A DNA stretch of 64,000 bases, taken from positions 74,628,501-74,692,500 of the forward strand of contig CM077593.1 of NCBI GenBank assembly GCA_039654915.1, written 5' to 3'. The notes beneath the pieces are model-generated. The model did no database searches and had not been told where the DNA came from. It worked only from the letters and a program-made list of their open reading frames with translations. How positions within the stretch are numbered: the first letter of the stretch is position 1; each line of letters begins with the position of its first letter. Positions 1-12,400 of the stretch are shown here, piece after piece. The position numbers and the translations under genes were made by a program. This DNA comes from Aquilaria yunnanensis. Lineage: Eukaryota; Streptophyta; Magnoliopsida; Malvales; Thymelaeaceae.

Positions 1-793
1 CCCTTGTTGCACCACTCCTGAAAAATTAGAAAAGTGGAAAACCAAATTTTTCCTTCCCTTGTATGCCATCACAAGGTTACCTCGCCTTGGCCAGTTTAGC
101 TTTATGAATCGGGGTGACGAGGTTACCATTTTCCGAGCCCAACTGAAGGCCAGACTTCGGTTTCCTCCTGCGAAGATGATTTGCGACTTTTGCCAATTTC
201 ATGGCATAGCCGTGAATCAACTTCCTCCCAACTCATTTTGCTATTTTAACGCCTTTCTCTGCATGTGCGGGATCTTCGGGGTAGAACCCCATTTCATCCT
301 GTTCATGTAATATTATAAGCTCTGTCCGGTTCCGAAGGGTGGCTTTTATTTCATGCTGCCTCGAGGATCTGGGAGCAAGAAATTTATGTTCACCTTCGCT
401 ACCCAGGATAGCTGGCGAGGGTGGCAACGGAAGTTCTTCTTCTGAAGGTGGCGGAGGCCTGGTCGCACATCCCAACTAAGTGGGCTCGAGGAAAGCTGGA
501 GGCGGATGTCATGGATCCTAGGAAGCTGCTAACTCCCGAGTTGGTGGCGAGGTTTGGGGACTTTGACAGATGAATCCGTGCTGTCGCCGACTGGGATGCC
601 GAGGTCCCTTCACGCTATCTCTACCCTTTCCTGATCATGTGGAAACTCATGACCCAGGATGTCCTTCGGGAGTTGGGGGTGGTTACAAAGCACAAGACGG
701 ATCTCGGCATGCCAGCTCCTGCTACCGAGGGGACGAACTCTTGGCTGGTGAAGCTCCTTCGGAGCGAGCTTACTTACGAAGCCTTTTTTGAAA

Positions 794-864
794 GTAAGTT
801 TTTTTCAAAGTTTTTTCAACCTAAGTGCCTGTGGACTTACACTGATTTCTTCCCTCTTTTTCAG
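794..864 (+). other. Intron 1 of the R1 extra ORF
   Basis: It begins GTAAGT and ends in a T-rich tract plus CAG. Removing these 71 bases joins a split Lys codon and keeps the frame, giving ...FFE-K-MGDES. Confidence 0.6.
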
Positions 865-1305
865 AGATGGGCGACGAGTCTGCTGCCTACTACAGGTCTC
901 TCTTCCTTGGTCAGGCCGAGAAGGGAGAACAAAAGAAGAGGCACAAGACTTCTGGGAGTGGATCATCTTCGGCCAAGAAGGCCAAGAAGGACATCCCTCT
1001 TCCCCCTCCGGAGGACGTTTTGGAAGTCGGCGATGTCATTGCTACTTCGACCAAGGTTGGCGATGTCATTGTAACTTCTACAGAGGTTGCAACTTTGCCC
1101 CAGCCTGAAATTGCCGGGGGGGTTCTTGCTGAGGTGGCCGTTTCTGCCCTTCCGAGTCCCACCACGTCGGTGGATTTGTTGGGCTCTTTGGCTAATATTT
1201 CTGCCGAAGATTTAGAAAAGTGCCGAAGGGCCAAGGGCACACATGTTCCTGCCGACATGGAGGAGGTCGGTGACTCTGATGACGACTGTGCCGAGGTTGC
1301 GCTAG

Positions 1306-1390
1306 GTTTGTCTCTTTTTCCCTGCGATCAACTTACATTTTTTATAATCAAGGAATTTTTACCTGATAAGATGCATGTTTCTTTTTGCAG
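1306..1390 (+). other. Intron 2 of the R1 extra ORF
   Basis: GT donor at 1,306 and TTTTTGCAG acceptor ending at 1,390 (85 bases). Removal joins a split Glu codon and restores the frame into DSAPQAWK. Confidence 0.6.
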
Positions 1391-1650
1391 AGGATTCGGC
1401 GCCCCAGGCTTGGAAGATTGAGCACGCCCGAATGAAGGATCTTCGGGATTCTCATGTCCCGAAGGACAAAGTCCCAAGGGACCCATTCTGGCCTTTCACG
1501 GAGGACATGAATCTGTTCTCCGAGGATTGTCGGGAAATGGCTCCCCAAATGGCGAGGGGTGTGCTTACTCAAGCATCCTTCAAGGCAGTCACCGAGGAGT
1601 GTGCCTCCGAGGATGCCCTTGCTGCAAAAGTTTCACAGCATGCTGCTCAG

Positions 1651-1750
1651 GTAACTCTTCAGGATCTTCACTTTTCCTTCCCACTTTTTGCCTAAGTGTT
1701 TTTGGCTTTGCTTGTGCAAATTTCGCTAACTACCTTATCTTTTTTTGCAG
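1651..1750 (+). other. Intron 3 of the R1 extra ORF
   Basis: CAG/GTAACT donor and TTTTTTGCAG acceptor (100 bases). It lies exactly between codons (AAQ / LLGY), and the coiled-coil exon follows. Confidence 0.65.
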
Positions 1751-2458
1751 CTTTTGGGGTATAGTGGATACCTCCAAGCTTGGGCAACAAAGTAGTCTTC
1801 GGCCCGAGCTTGGGCTGAAGACAAATTGGAGAAGGCCAAAGTTTTTTGTGCCAACTCGGTGCTGACGAACACCAAGTTGAACCGAATATGCAAGGAGAAG
1901 ATTGCCAGTCTTTGGGAGGAGTTCTTGAAGGGCCACGAGGAGCTCTTGAAGGATCTTTCCAAGAAGATGTCTGACCTTGGCAACAAATTAATCAGCCTGA
2001 CTTCGGCCAACGAGACCCTTTAAAAGGAAAAGGAAAGGGAGTCTGCCCTCCTGGCGAAGGCAATGGCTGAAAATGCCGAACTCCAGGCCAAGGTCAATTT
2101 CCTGAAGGAGGGTTCAAAGAAGAAGAAGAAAACCAAGGAGCTGGAGAAGGAGATTTTTGACATTCAATAGGAGGTTTCGGATCTTCAACATGAGGCGGAC
2201 GAGTTGGACGTTGAAAGAGGCAAAGCCGTCCAGACATCCAAGGTTGCTTTTCAGGACTGCTTCTGCCTAGCTCGTCATCAGTTTCTGAAGAAGTATCTAG
2301 ACCTCGATCCTTCCTTTCTGGCTACCCTGGATATTCCCAGGGGGCCTCGGTGGATGTGGTCAAGAGTCAAGTTCCTTAACCTGCCATTTCCTCCCGCACC
2401 GAAGGTGGCAGCGAAAGATTCAGGAGCCAAAGCTTCCCATGACGCCAAGGTCCCTTAG

Positions 2459-3641
2459 ATATTCTAGGACCTTCACCTTCTTCTTTTTCTTTGTACTCTT
2501 CTTCTTGTAATCTTCTCTTTGTATCAAGACCTTCTTCAGTGAATTTTCCTTCATTATTTTGGCTAAGTCTTTTTTGAGCAATTTTTGTTTCCCACTTGCC
2601 CCGACCACTTTCGGTCAAGGGACTTCGGTACTCTCTTTGCTCATTTTCATCGGCCATTCTTCACGAGGTTTTTCGCAGTTGGCGAAGTTCCCTTAGGCAA
2701 AGTTTAGCCTACCCCTTGTCAGCCGTGTTCGGTAGACTTGCCCTTTTTTGGGTCTATAACCCAACTAACTTCGGAAGGAATAGGAGACTTTGGGAGTCCA
2801 TACTTCAGCTTTGTTCGGTGAACATTCTCAGACAGGGGTTATCCTAGCGCCCTGACGTTCTGCGCTTGGGGTTGCACTAACAAGGAGTTTCCACTCTGGA
2901 TCTAGCTTCGCTCCGTCTCCTTTGTTGGTTTCAGCCTTCCCTACTTTTGGGATTTCGGCGATCTAGTCTGCCAGTACCTGGGCGCTTACTGCCCTTCTAC
3001 GCTCATGCGCGATGTAGTACTCTTTGAGTTCAATGCACCATTTTGATAGTCTTTTCCGAATGCTCTACTCTTTCTCACGGCGTTGCACGGAGGCGGGTCA
3101 CTTCGGACAGCGATCGTGTCCTGGGAGGTACAGTCGGCGCCTTCTGCCCGCAAGTCAAGTCATAAACGACCTCTCGAGGCAATGGGTTTTGACTTTGTTG
3201 CCGAGGAGATGGCAATTTTTTCCTCAGGTGCAGAACTCTTTCGGGGAGGATGTCTGGGTCATCCTAACCCTGCTTTTCTCGTAGGTCGTACTCCGGGGAG
3301 CATGGTTCCCGCCGAGGACTCATCCCGTTGATCTCTGTTTTCCCAATTCCTGTGAATTGGCATGGGACTCTCCACCTCACGAGGTACTGATGAGGAAGGC
3401 CATCAACCCGAATTTTTGCTGCGGCCTTCTTTGGCTTGACTACTACGTCATTTCGACCACACTAGAACATGGGAATTCGTGTCGGAAGCCTACGGTAATA
3501 GTCAGAGGATGTTCACCCTCGGGCAGGGAAGTCCCTACTGCCATTATTTGGTTGCCTGTTGAATCTCTGGCGCGGACGGGGACCTCGGGAGTCCCCTCTC
3601 CTTAGAACGCCGAGCTTTAACTTTCGGCAACCTGGGAGTGA
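2459..3641 (-). other. R1 leader / untranslated region
   Basis: 1.2 kb between the primer site and the end of the antisense ORF. The part just right of the ORF (2,460-2,580) is T/C-rich like a 3' untranslated region of that ORF. No reading frame here looks real to me on either strand; the short ORFs have no recognisable domain. Confidence 0.5.
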
Positions 3642-3662
3642 GTTCCCACAGACGGCACCAAA
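3642..3662 (-). other. R1 primer-binding site, Tat type
   Basis: The minus strand reads TTTGGTGCCGTCTGTGGGAA directly next to the LTR end. It is close to the TGGCGCCGTCTGTGGGA signature that follows the 5' LTR of plant Tat/Retand elements. It fixes both the orientation of R1 and the LTR edge. Confidence 0.75.
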
Positions 3663-4710
3663 TGATGCCGGGCTTCGGGAGGTGCGGAGCCAACATCTGA
3701 TGCGGTCCGGTTAGGCGGAGCCAGCATCTCCACTGTGTGCAGCGGTGTGGGGAGCAGGGGGTCTTGGAGGTGCAAGAAGGTACCCTGAGAGGGTCACCTT
3801 AGGTGGTGGCTGGCAGCTTCCTGGTACTGTGGTTGGCGAGGGCGGGAAAGACTTTTGGGACAGGAGAGAGCCCGGAGCGGAGATCCTTCAGGGAGACCTA
3901 GCTGAAACACTCAGAAAACAGGGGTTAGGAGGCCCCCGGGGTGGTTTTCCAGGGTGGAACCTCCGACGCCCAAGTCAGTGCTCTGAGAGTGAGAGATACT
4001 CAGTAATAAGCACAAGGCACTCTTGCCTGGCGTGTCTTTCTGAGGGCTGAAGGGAGAGTATTCAGGCGGAGAGAGGAGAGCGTACTCTTGTCCTTTTGGT
4101 CATCCCGGCTAGAGAACCCCCTGCCTGTGACCATTTCCTTGGTCTATAAGGAAGGAGGTGATCCCTTCAGATTGTGACACGTGTATGGATGGATGGTGTT
4201 CGTATTTTTTGGTGTGGGGGCCCTTAGCCATCTATAGGCTCCTCGGGCCGCAAGACGTAGTAGGTGTAGCCCTATGTGACAGGACGCATGCTGCGATGGC
4301 ATGTTAGAGTGTGTCTAGGGGTGCTGTGTCAGAGACGTATATGAGCGGAGTGTCAGAGACTCCTTGATGGCTCTTGCCGTACAAACGAGGTCCTTTTGGT
4401 TGATGTCTCACTTCAAGGTGATGGGTCCTTTTCTGGAGTCGGGCTGGAACTTCGGTGCTTACGCCTTTGGGGGGCTTCCTCCCGTAGGGGGTGGTTGGTC
4501 TTTCTCCCCCGAAGCTGCTTCGGTTGCTTTCCCGAAGGAGGCACTACACTGGCTTCCGAAGTTGGCATTTGGTGATGTACCGAGGTCGTGCGCCTCAAGT
4601 GTATGACTTCCTTCACTCCGGAGTCCTTTCCGAGGTCGTATGCCTCAGGTGTCTGGCGCCCTCTTTCCCGTGGTCGGGAAGTGGTCAGGGCGATAGCACT
4701 TTGGCTATCA
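3663..4710 (-). repeat. R1 5' LTR
   Basis: 1,048 bp with ends TGATGCC / GGCTATCA on the plus strand, an imperfect inverted TG...CA pair. The left edge abuts the primer site; the right edge abuts the resumed G2 reverse transcriptase frame. The partner LTR is outside the window. Confidence 0.65.
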
Positions 4711-5133
4711 CATAGGTTGTATGGCAAGCTAAGTAATTCCAATTATAGGCTAAGGAAATTGGATTTCTTGGACATGTGATCAATAAACATGGTTTAGCTA
4801 TTGATCCTGAGAAGATTATGGCTGTCACAGAATGGAAGCAACCTCAAAATGTGAGAGAGATAAGAAGCTTCCTATGGCTTGCAGGCTGTTACAGGAGATT
4901 TGTGCCCAAATTTTTTTAAATAACAGCCCCATTGACTCAATTGGCAAGGAAAGATCAGAAATTTGAATGGGGTGAGCAATATGACGCTAGTTTGCAAGAA
5001 CTCAAGAAGAGATTGACTATAGCCCCAATACTTGTTTTACCAGACCCTACTAAGGAGTATGAAGTATACACTAACGCTTCTCAAGCAGGGCTAGGCTGTG
5101 TCCTAATGTAAGCGAAACAAGCAATAGCCTATG
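4711..5133 (+). pseudogene. G2 pol fragment: end of reverse transcriptase and start of RNase H
   Basis: Translation gives the gypsy RT thumb/connection pattern (a FLGHVI motif, then a REIRSFL..LAGCYRRFVPKF pattern) and the start of RNase H (YTNASQAGLGCVLM). The frame has a shift near 4,750 and stops near 4,918 and 5,110. The first catalytic Asp of RNase H (normally TDAS) is Asn here, a G-to-A change. The fragment ends at CTATG (5,129-5,133), the TSD of S1, and continues at 31,299. Confidence 0.8.
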
Positions 5134-5754
5134 TCTTAGGGCCCTCTAGGTATCAGACCGGTGATGGGCAGGTAAGACTTGGTTACAAGGTAAGAAATCT
5201 CTTAGTAAATATTTATTATGCATTTCAAGCAAGTGGGAAGGGATAAAAAGGTTCCTAGAGCACAAATGGCACCTAAGTGTCACCAAGGGCAAAATGGTCA
5301 TTTTGTGTTCTAAGGTGAGAGGATTGGTTTTAAAGCTCAAAGTAATTCATTTGGACCTAAGTGAAAAAAAACCAATGTGGAGGATAAAGTTGCCTAAGTT
5401 AGTCGCACTATTGAGAAGTGGGGTTCTTTTGGCAAAGTTAAAGAAGTTGGACGAGCCATGGAAGGGAAGTTGGAATTTAAACCATTTTAGGTGGCTTGAA
5501 TGCCACTATTCATCATCTTCTCCACCTCAAAACCATAGCTATCTCCTCCCTTACAAATTTCATGCCCACATCTCATTCATTCCTTCAATTCCTAGTGAAA
5601 TTGGAATCCTAATGGAGTACCCAAGTCGAAGCAAGCTTGCTCTTGTTTAGTTTTGGTGTGGAGAGCTTTGGAGGGACATTTTTAGTCTATGGGAGATTAT
5701 GTACATTTTTTCCCTTTATGTTCATGGTTTCTTAAGCTTCCTAGATGTTAGGTC
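5134..5754. repeat. S1 left segment
   Basis: Non-coding part of S1 before C2. Resembles LTR sequence (TGGTCATTTTG-type wording common in gypsy LTRs). The ORF at 5,294-5,650 has no recognisable domain and I do not regard it as a gene. Last bases AGGTC are the left TSD copy of C2. Confidence 0.45.
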
Positions 5755-7223
5755 TATTGGATTTTGCAAGCCAAACAAGCGCAGCAGAATATAACTGAAA
5801 CCCTCCAAGATCCAAGAGAAACAGGGTAAACTGGGTGTTAGAAATTTTCAAACCTAATTCGGTTGAGATCTTTCCCCCAACTATTGAGTTGAATCACAAA
5901 ACTTGAATAGTTGATGTGTTCAAGCTATGTACAGTATCCACATGAGCCTCTTGGGATCACCATGCCTCCATCACGTCCTTGCATATGCGTTTCTCTTGCA
6001 CCCACAGTGCTAGCTTACGTCCTCCAAGGAATGGCAAGAGAAGAGTGCGGCTGGATTTTAGAACTCTTCTAATTTCATCCTTTTGGGAGCCTAGGGCAAA
6101 AGCTACAAAATTCTCACTATATGATGTATTTATAGTGAAACTCAACTCCTAAGCCAAATGGGTTTCAAATTCCTAATCCAATTAGGTTCAATTTTGATCT
6201 TCATAATTGCTCAACCTTTGGGCCAATCATTAATACGAAATTATCATGAAACCAAGACCAAACAATTCGGCCCATGCACTCAAATAATCCAATTGGCTCT
6301 AAGTGTGTGACCCAATAGGCTTCTATCACATTTGCAATGATCATAAATCACATTTATGATTATAAATAATGAGTGGTGTCTAGCAACACATCATTGCTAC
6401 CCAAGTGACAAGATTGTCAATGATTCAACTCAACCTTTACGACCATTATCCATATATGCCACTGTCCCTTTTTCCAAGATATCAAGACTAAGCACGAGGC
6501 ATAAAATGTGTCACTCTCGTATAGCCCAATATTTGGTTTCTTGATTATTGAGTAGACTAACTTAAACTGATAACATTGATATCATATATCAATTCATCCG
6601 AGCATGGCCATGCATTTTCTAAGTCTCACTCTATAAAAAGGCCCAAAGATACCACCCCTATTACATAAGAGGGACAAATTCCATCTTGATCATACAAAAC
6701 CATCCGCATGATATGTGGCATACCCAATGACCTCTTTCAAGTTCACTCATTTATGAGCAACAAAGGGAAGTATCAAAGTATGTGACTCACATATAGGGAA
6801 CCTTGATGACCTTAGGTCAAAGGACTAGATATACTATGATCACTATGACAATCACTTATGACACTCATATAATGATCCATGTAGCGTTCTCATGGTGGGT
6901 CCATCCAGTACACAAGTTCTCCAGCTTGTGGTGGGTCCATCCAGTACACAAGTTCTCCAGCTTGTTCCCATATGTAGACTACATATCTCATATTAGTCTC
7001 CACATATGCTAGTCATTATGTATTATTGGAACCCACTCCACCATAATACTAGACCAGGGACATTTAAGAATACTATTATTCTAAGGTTGTAACTACGTTT
7101 GACTATGTCACACAGAAAACATATAACAAACACAATTATTAGATTAATGCCTTAATAAAATATCATGACTCAATGTGCAAAATACAATTATCTCATGATT
7201 GACTTTCGGGCACAACACTAAGA
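5755..7223 (-). repeat. C2 3' LTR
   Basis: 1,469 bp, alignable along its length with the C2 5' LTR and both C1 LTRs. Left edge TATTGG; right end CACTAAGA instead of the family's CACTAACA, followed by the polypurine tract. Longer than the other LTRs mainly because of a 36-bp tandem duplication at 6,893-6,964. Confidence 0.85.
6893..6964. repeat. 36-bp perfect tandem duplication in the C2 3' LTR
   Basis: Units 6,893-6,928 and 6,929-6,964 are identical. The C2 5' LTR, both C1 LTRs and C3 have only one unit, so it arose after C2 inserted. Confidence 0.9.
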
Positions 7224-7240
7224 ATCTCCCACTTGCACTA
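7224..7240 (-). other. C2 polypurine tract
   Basis: The minus strand reads GTGCAAGTGGGAGAT directly before the 3' LTR, the usual plant copia plus-strand primer. The same sequence stands before the C1 3' LTR. Confidence 0.8.
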
Positions 7241-8038
7241 AAGCCAATCATCCATGTATCTAATACTAATATACCTTGAATGGCTATCATGCCTCTACTG
7301 TGTAAGGGGTTTTATTAGCGGATTAGCAATGTTGCTGCCTATTGAAGTCCTGCATATCCTCACTTCACCCGTCTCGTTGATCTCCCTGATGAGATGATAG
7401 CATCAGAGTATGTGTTTGGGTCACTGGTGAGATCAATGCTCCTTAGCCTCTGCGATTGCTCCATTGTTATCACAATAGAGCTCTATCAGGTCAACAATGC
7501 TTGGAACCACTCCAAGTTCTATGATGCACTTCTCAATCCAAACTGCCTCCTTCGTAGCATCAGAAGCGGCAATGTAATCAGATTCTATTGTAGAGTCAAC
7601 TGCTGTTTCTTGCTTTGAACTCTTCCAGCTCACAACACCACCACCAATGCAAAACACATAACTAGATTATGACCTAAAATCATCCTTATTGGATTGGAAG
7701 TTAGCATCGGTGTAACACCTTACAATGAGCTCATCTTCGCCTCTAAAGACCAAGAATGCATTCTTAGTCCTTCGTAAGTACTTAAGGATGTTCTTAACAG
7801 CTTTCCAGTGACTCTCACCATTTGATCGGTACCTGCTTATCATGGTCAAGGCATAAGACACATAGTGATGAGCAGATATCAAGGCTTACATGATAGACCC
7901 AATTGCCAAGGCATATGGAATCTTACTCATGCAGTCTCTCTCCTAAGGTGTACTCGAGCAACGAAATCTAGAAAGAGTTATACCGTGTGACATGGGCAAG
8001 CATCCTTTCTTGGATTCTTGCACGCTAAACCTCTTTAG
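7224..8038 (-). pseudogene. C2 pol fragment: RNase H end
   Basis: Minus-strand frames give copia RNase H blocks: MISRY...GESHWKAVKNILKYL, then GEDELIVRCYTDANFQS, then SKQETAVDSTIESDYIAAS and LYCDNNGAIAEAKE. They are split by frameshifts and stops. The fragment ends at TTTAG (8,034-8,038), the TSD of C1, and the element continues at 16,236. No RNase H activity is expected. Confidence 0.8.
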
Positions 8039-9454
8039 TGATGGGTTTTGGGAGCCAAATAGTGCAGCGGAATTTAACCGAAACCCTCCAGGATCCAAGT
8101 GAAACGAGGTAAATCGGGTGTTTGAAAATTTTCATACCTAATTTTCGGTTGAGATCTCTCACTCAACTGTAGAGTCGAATCACAAAACTTGAACAGTTGA
8201 CATGTTCAGGCTCTCTATGGTATCCACACGAGCCTCTCGGGATCACCATGCTTCCACCACGTCCCGGCAGATGCGTTTTTCTTGCGCTCGCAGTGCTAGC
8301 TTGCGTCCTCCAAGGAATTGCAAGAAAAGAGTGCGGCTGTCCTTTTGGGAGGCTAGGGCAAGGAGACCTACGAATTTCTCACTAGAAGTTGTATTTATAG
8401 TGAGACTCAACTTCCAGGCCTAATAGGTTTCAAAGCCCTAATCCAATTAGGCTTTAATTTCGGGCTTAATAATGGCTCAACTATTGGGCCCATTATAAAT
8501 ACGAAATTATTGTGAAACCCAAACCCAAATTATTAGCCCATGCACTCTAATGATCCAAATAGCTCTATGTGTGTGACCCAATAGGCTCTTACCACGTTGG
8601 TAATGATCATAAATCACATTTATGATCATAAGCAATGAGCGGTGTCTAGCAACACATCATCGCTACCCAAGTGACAAGATTGTCGATCATTCGACTAACC
8701 TTTATGATCATCACCGATATATGCCATTGTCCCTTTGTCCAAGATATCAAGACTAAGCACGAGACATGGAATGTGTCACTCTCGTATAGCCCAATCTTTG
8801 GTTTGTTGATTACCGAGTAGACCAACTTAAACTGATGACATTGATATCGTATATCAACTCATCCGAGCATGGCCATGGATTTTTCTAAGTCTTACTCTAT
8901 CAAGGAGCCCAAATATATCACTCCCGTTACATAGGAGGGACAAATCCCATCTTGATCATACAAATCCCTCCGCATGATATGTGACATACCCAATGACCTC
9001 CTTCAAGTTCACTCAGTTACGAGCAACAAAGGAAAGTATCAAAGTATGTGACTCACATGTAGGGAACCTTGATGATCTTAGGTCGAAGGACTACATATAC
9101 CATGATCACTATGAGAATCACTTATGACACTCATATAACGATCCATGTAGTGTTCTCATGGTGGGTCGGTCTAGTACACAAGTTCTCCAACTTGTACCCA
9201 TATGTAGACTACATATCTCATATTAGTCTCCACATATGCTAGTCATTATGTATTATTGCAACCCGCTCCACAATAATACTAGACTAGGGACGTTTAAGAA
9301 TATCATTATTCTAGGGTTACAATTATGTTTGTTAAGTTACGCAGAAACAAAACAACAAACATAATTGCTGGATTAATGCCTTAATAAAATATCATGACTC
9401 AATGTGCAAAAAATACAATAATCTCATGATTGGCTTTTGGGCACAACACTAACA
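8039..9454 (-). repeat. C1 3' LTR
   Basis: 1,416 bp; plus-strand ends TGATGGG and ACTAACA. Aligns end to end with 14,820-16,235. Contains a minus-strand TATA element (TATAAATA) at 8,392-8,399. The 60-75 aa ORFs inside are chance frames. Confidence 0.93.
8392..8399 (-). promoter_or_regulatory. TATA box in C1 3' LTR
   Basis: TATAAATA on the minus strand, in the same place in the 5' LTR (15,172-15,179) and in C2 (25,797-25,804). Conservation in all copies supports it as the LTR core promoter. Confidence 0.55.
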
Positions 9455-9470
9455 ATCTCCCACTTGCACT
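9455..9470 (-). other. C1 polypurine tract
   Basis: AAGTGGGAGAT on the minus strand immediately upstream of the 3' LTR; the copia plus-strand primer. The polyprotein frame reads through it. Confidence 0.8.
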
Positions 9471-12400
9471 AAAGCCAATCATCCATGTATCTATACCAAC
9501 GGACCTAGAATGGCTATCATGCTTTTGCTGCATAAGGGGCTTTGTCAGTGGATCAGCAATGTTGCTATCTGTCAAAGTCCTGCATATCCTTACATCACCC
9601 CTCTCGATGATCTCCTTGATGAGATGATAGCGTCGGAGTATGTGTTTGGATCGCTGGTGAGATCGAGGTTCCTTAGCCTGTGCGATTGCTCCATTGTTGT
9701 CACAATAGAGCTCTATCGGGTCGGTAATGCTTGGAACCACTCCAAGTTCAATGATGAACTTCTTGATCTAAACTACCTCCTTCGCAGCATCTGAGGCGGC
9801 AATGTACTCAGATTCTGTTGTAGAGTCAGCTACTGTCTCTTGCTTTGAAGTCTTCCAGCTGACAGCACCATCACCAATACAAAACACATAACCAGATTGT
9901 GATCTAAAATCATCCTTATCAGATTGGAAGCTTTGCATCAGTGTAACCCCTTACAACGAGCTCATCTTCACCTCCAAAGACCAAGAATGCACCCTTAGTC
10001 CTTCGTAAGTACTTAAGGATGTTCTTAACAACTGTCCAGTGACTCTCACCGGGGTTCAATTGGTACCTACTCATCATGCTCAAAGCATATGAGACATCGG
10101 GATAAGTACATATCATGGCATACATGATAGATCCAATTGCTGTGGCATATGGAATCTTCCTCATGCGCTCTCTCTCCTTGGTTGTACTCGGACACTGAGA
10201 TCTAGAAAGAGTGATACCATGTGACATGGGCAAAATCCTTTCTTGGAATCTTGCATGCTAAACCTCTTTAGCACCTTGTCAATATATGTACTTTGACTTA
10301 GGCCAAGAAGCTTTCTAGATCTATCTCTATAGATCCTGATGCCTAACACATAGGCTGCTTCACCCAAGTCCTTTATAGAGAAACATTTCCATACCCAAGT
10401 CTTCACAGACTGTAGCTCAGGAATGTCATTCCCAATGAGTAGTATGTCATCTACATACAACACCAAGAAGACAATAACGCTCCACTAACCTTCTTGTAGA
10501 CACAAGGTTCATCTTCATTTTTGATAAAACCAAACTCTTTGATTGCATTATCAAAATGAAGATTCCAACTTCGAGAAGCTTACTTCAGTCCATAAATGGA
10601 CCTTTGCAACTTGCACACTTTATTGGCATTCTCCGGAATGACAAAACCCTCAGGTTGTGTCATGTACACATCCTCAAGTAGCTTTCCATTTAGGAATGCA
10701 GTTTTGACATCCATTTGCCATATCTCATAATCATAGTGTGCAGCAATAGGAAACAAAATTCGAATGGATTTACGCATAGCAACTGGTGAAAAAGTTTCAT
10801 CATAGTCAATACCATGAATTTGCTTGAAACCTTTTGTAACCAATCGTCCCTTAAAGGTAATCATATTACCATCCATGTCAGTTTTCTTCTTGAAAACCCA
10901 TTTGCACCCTTTGGGTTTTACCCCTTCAGGTGGGTCAACCAAAATCCATACTTGGTTTTCATACATGGAGTGCATCTCAGATTTTATGGCCACTAGCCAC
11001 TTCTCAGAGTCAGGTCCCGACATAGCTTGTTGGTAGGTTGTGGGCTCATCCTGATCCATGAGCATCACATCATCGGTGCGAGTCACGAGAAATCCATATC
11101 TCTCGGGCTCACGCCGAATCCTACCAGACCTACGTGGGCTCTGTGCTACAGGAACAGACTCTTGAACAACATCTTGCGGTGTCTGTTCAGATTCCATTTC
11201 AGGTTCGATGTCTCCTTGTTGTTCTTGAATTTCTTCAAGTTCTACTTTCCTCCCACTAGTTCCTTTAGAGATAAACTCTTTCTCCAAAAAGACACCAGTT
11301 CGAGCAACAAACACTTTTTGCTCAGAAGGATTGTAGAAATAGTAACCCTTTGTTTATTTGGGATACCCAACAAAAAGGCATTTTTGAGATTTGGACCCTA
11401 GTTTGTCAGAGGATTGATGTTTCACATAAGCGTCACAGCCCCAAATCTTCATAAAAGACAAATTGGGACGCCTCCCACTCCATATCTCATATGGTGTCTT
11501 TTGAACCGATTTAGATGGAACTCGGTTTAGTGTAAAAGCGGCTGTCTTTAGAGCATGTCCCCAAAAGGAGTTTGGAAGGTCAGCTTGACTCAACATGGAG
11601 CGAACCATGTCTAACAGAGTTCGATTTCTCCTTTCAGAAACACCATTCCATTGAGGTGTACCTGGTGGAGTGAGTTGTGATACTATACCACACTCCTTCA
11701 GATAGTCAAGGAATTCTCGATCCAAGTACTCTCAACCTCGATCTGATCGAAGCACTTTGATACTCTTCCCGAGTTGATTCTCTACTTCATTCTTGAATTC
11801 TTTGAACTTTTCAAAGGATTCTGACTTGTCTCATAAGATACACATAGCCATATCTGCTAAAGTCATCAGTGAAAGTAATGAAGTATTGGAAACCTCACTA
11901 GCTTGTGTAGACATAGGGCCACATACATCACTATGTATGAGTCCTAGTAAGTCATTAGCCTTTTCACTTTGCCCTGTGAATGGGGCTTTGGTCATCTTGC
12001 CCAACAAACATGACTCACATGTCTCATATGATTCAAAAGCAAATGAGTCCAAGAGTCCATCCTTATGGAGCTTGGATATGCGAGTCTCATTTATATGGCC
12101 CAAGCGACAGTGCTAGAGATAGGTCGGGTTCGAATCATTTAATCTGACCTTCTTGGTATTCACATTATAGATTGGATCTTCGAGGTCTAGAACATACTAC
12201 CCATTGCTAAGTTGAGCACTACCATAAAAGATTTCATTCAAATAAATAGAACAACATTTGTCCTTTATTATAAATGAAAAACCTTTCTTGTCCAAACAAG
12301 AAACAGAAATCAAATTTCTACTAATAGTAGGCACAAAGTAGCAGTTGTCTAATTTTAAAACTAATCCATTAGGTAAAGTGAGAACATAACTCCCTATGGC

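Larger units (their letters stand above)
2..2458 (+). pseudogene. Spliced, broken extra ORF with putative gypsy-type transposon (Transposase_28-like) domain and coiled coil
   Basis: The frame is open at the left edge, so the start is outside the window. The first 90 or so codons (to about 310) resemble the plant domain often labelled putative gypsy-type transposon, seen around LRFPPAKMICDF and the FNAFLCMCGIFG stretch. The middle is acidic and Lys-rich; the end (1,800-2,250) is a long heptad-like coiled coil. Three short GT-AG introns (794-864, 1,306-1,390, 1,651-1,750) can be removed and the frame stays the same across all of them. It is nevertheless dead: a stop at about 308, a frameshift near 437, and stops near 571, 1,793, 2,021 and 2,168. 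It is antisense to R1, as in Tat elements with additional ORFs. Its biochemical role is not known. Confidence 0.65.
1..4710 (-). mobile_element. R1: 5' end of a Tat/Retand-type Ty3/gypsy element, cut by the window edge
   Basis: In minus-strand order I see a 5' LTR (3,663-4,710), a Tat-type primer site (3,642-3,662), a leader, and an additional ORF coded on the opposite (+) strand. The element's own gag-pol would lie left of base 1. It is inserted in the reverse transcriptase of gypsy G2: the G2 reading frame starts directly after 4,710. Extra ORFs, some antisense, are known in the Tat lineage. This segment is clearly richer in G+C than the rest of the window, which fits a younger insertion or a different element class. 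Lineage is inferred from the primer site and extra-ORF type only. Confidence 0.7.

Noticed and set aside
4413..4742. 109-aa minus-strand ORF in the R1 LTR
   Set aside because: GC-rich LTR open by chance and low-complexity; no gag motif.
8197..8423. ORFs of 62 and 73 aa in the C1 3' LTR, also repeated at 14,977-15,165
   Set aside because: They recur because the LTR is repeated. No domain, and they overlap the LTR in the strand opposite to transcription.
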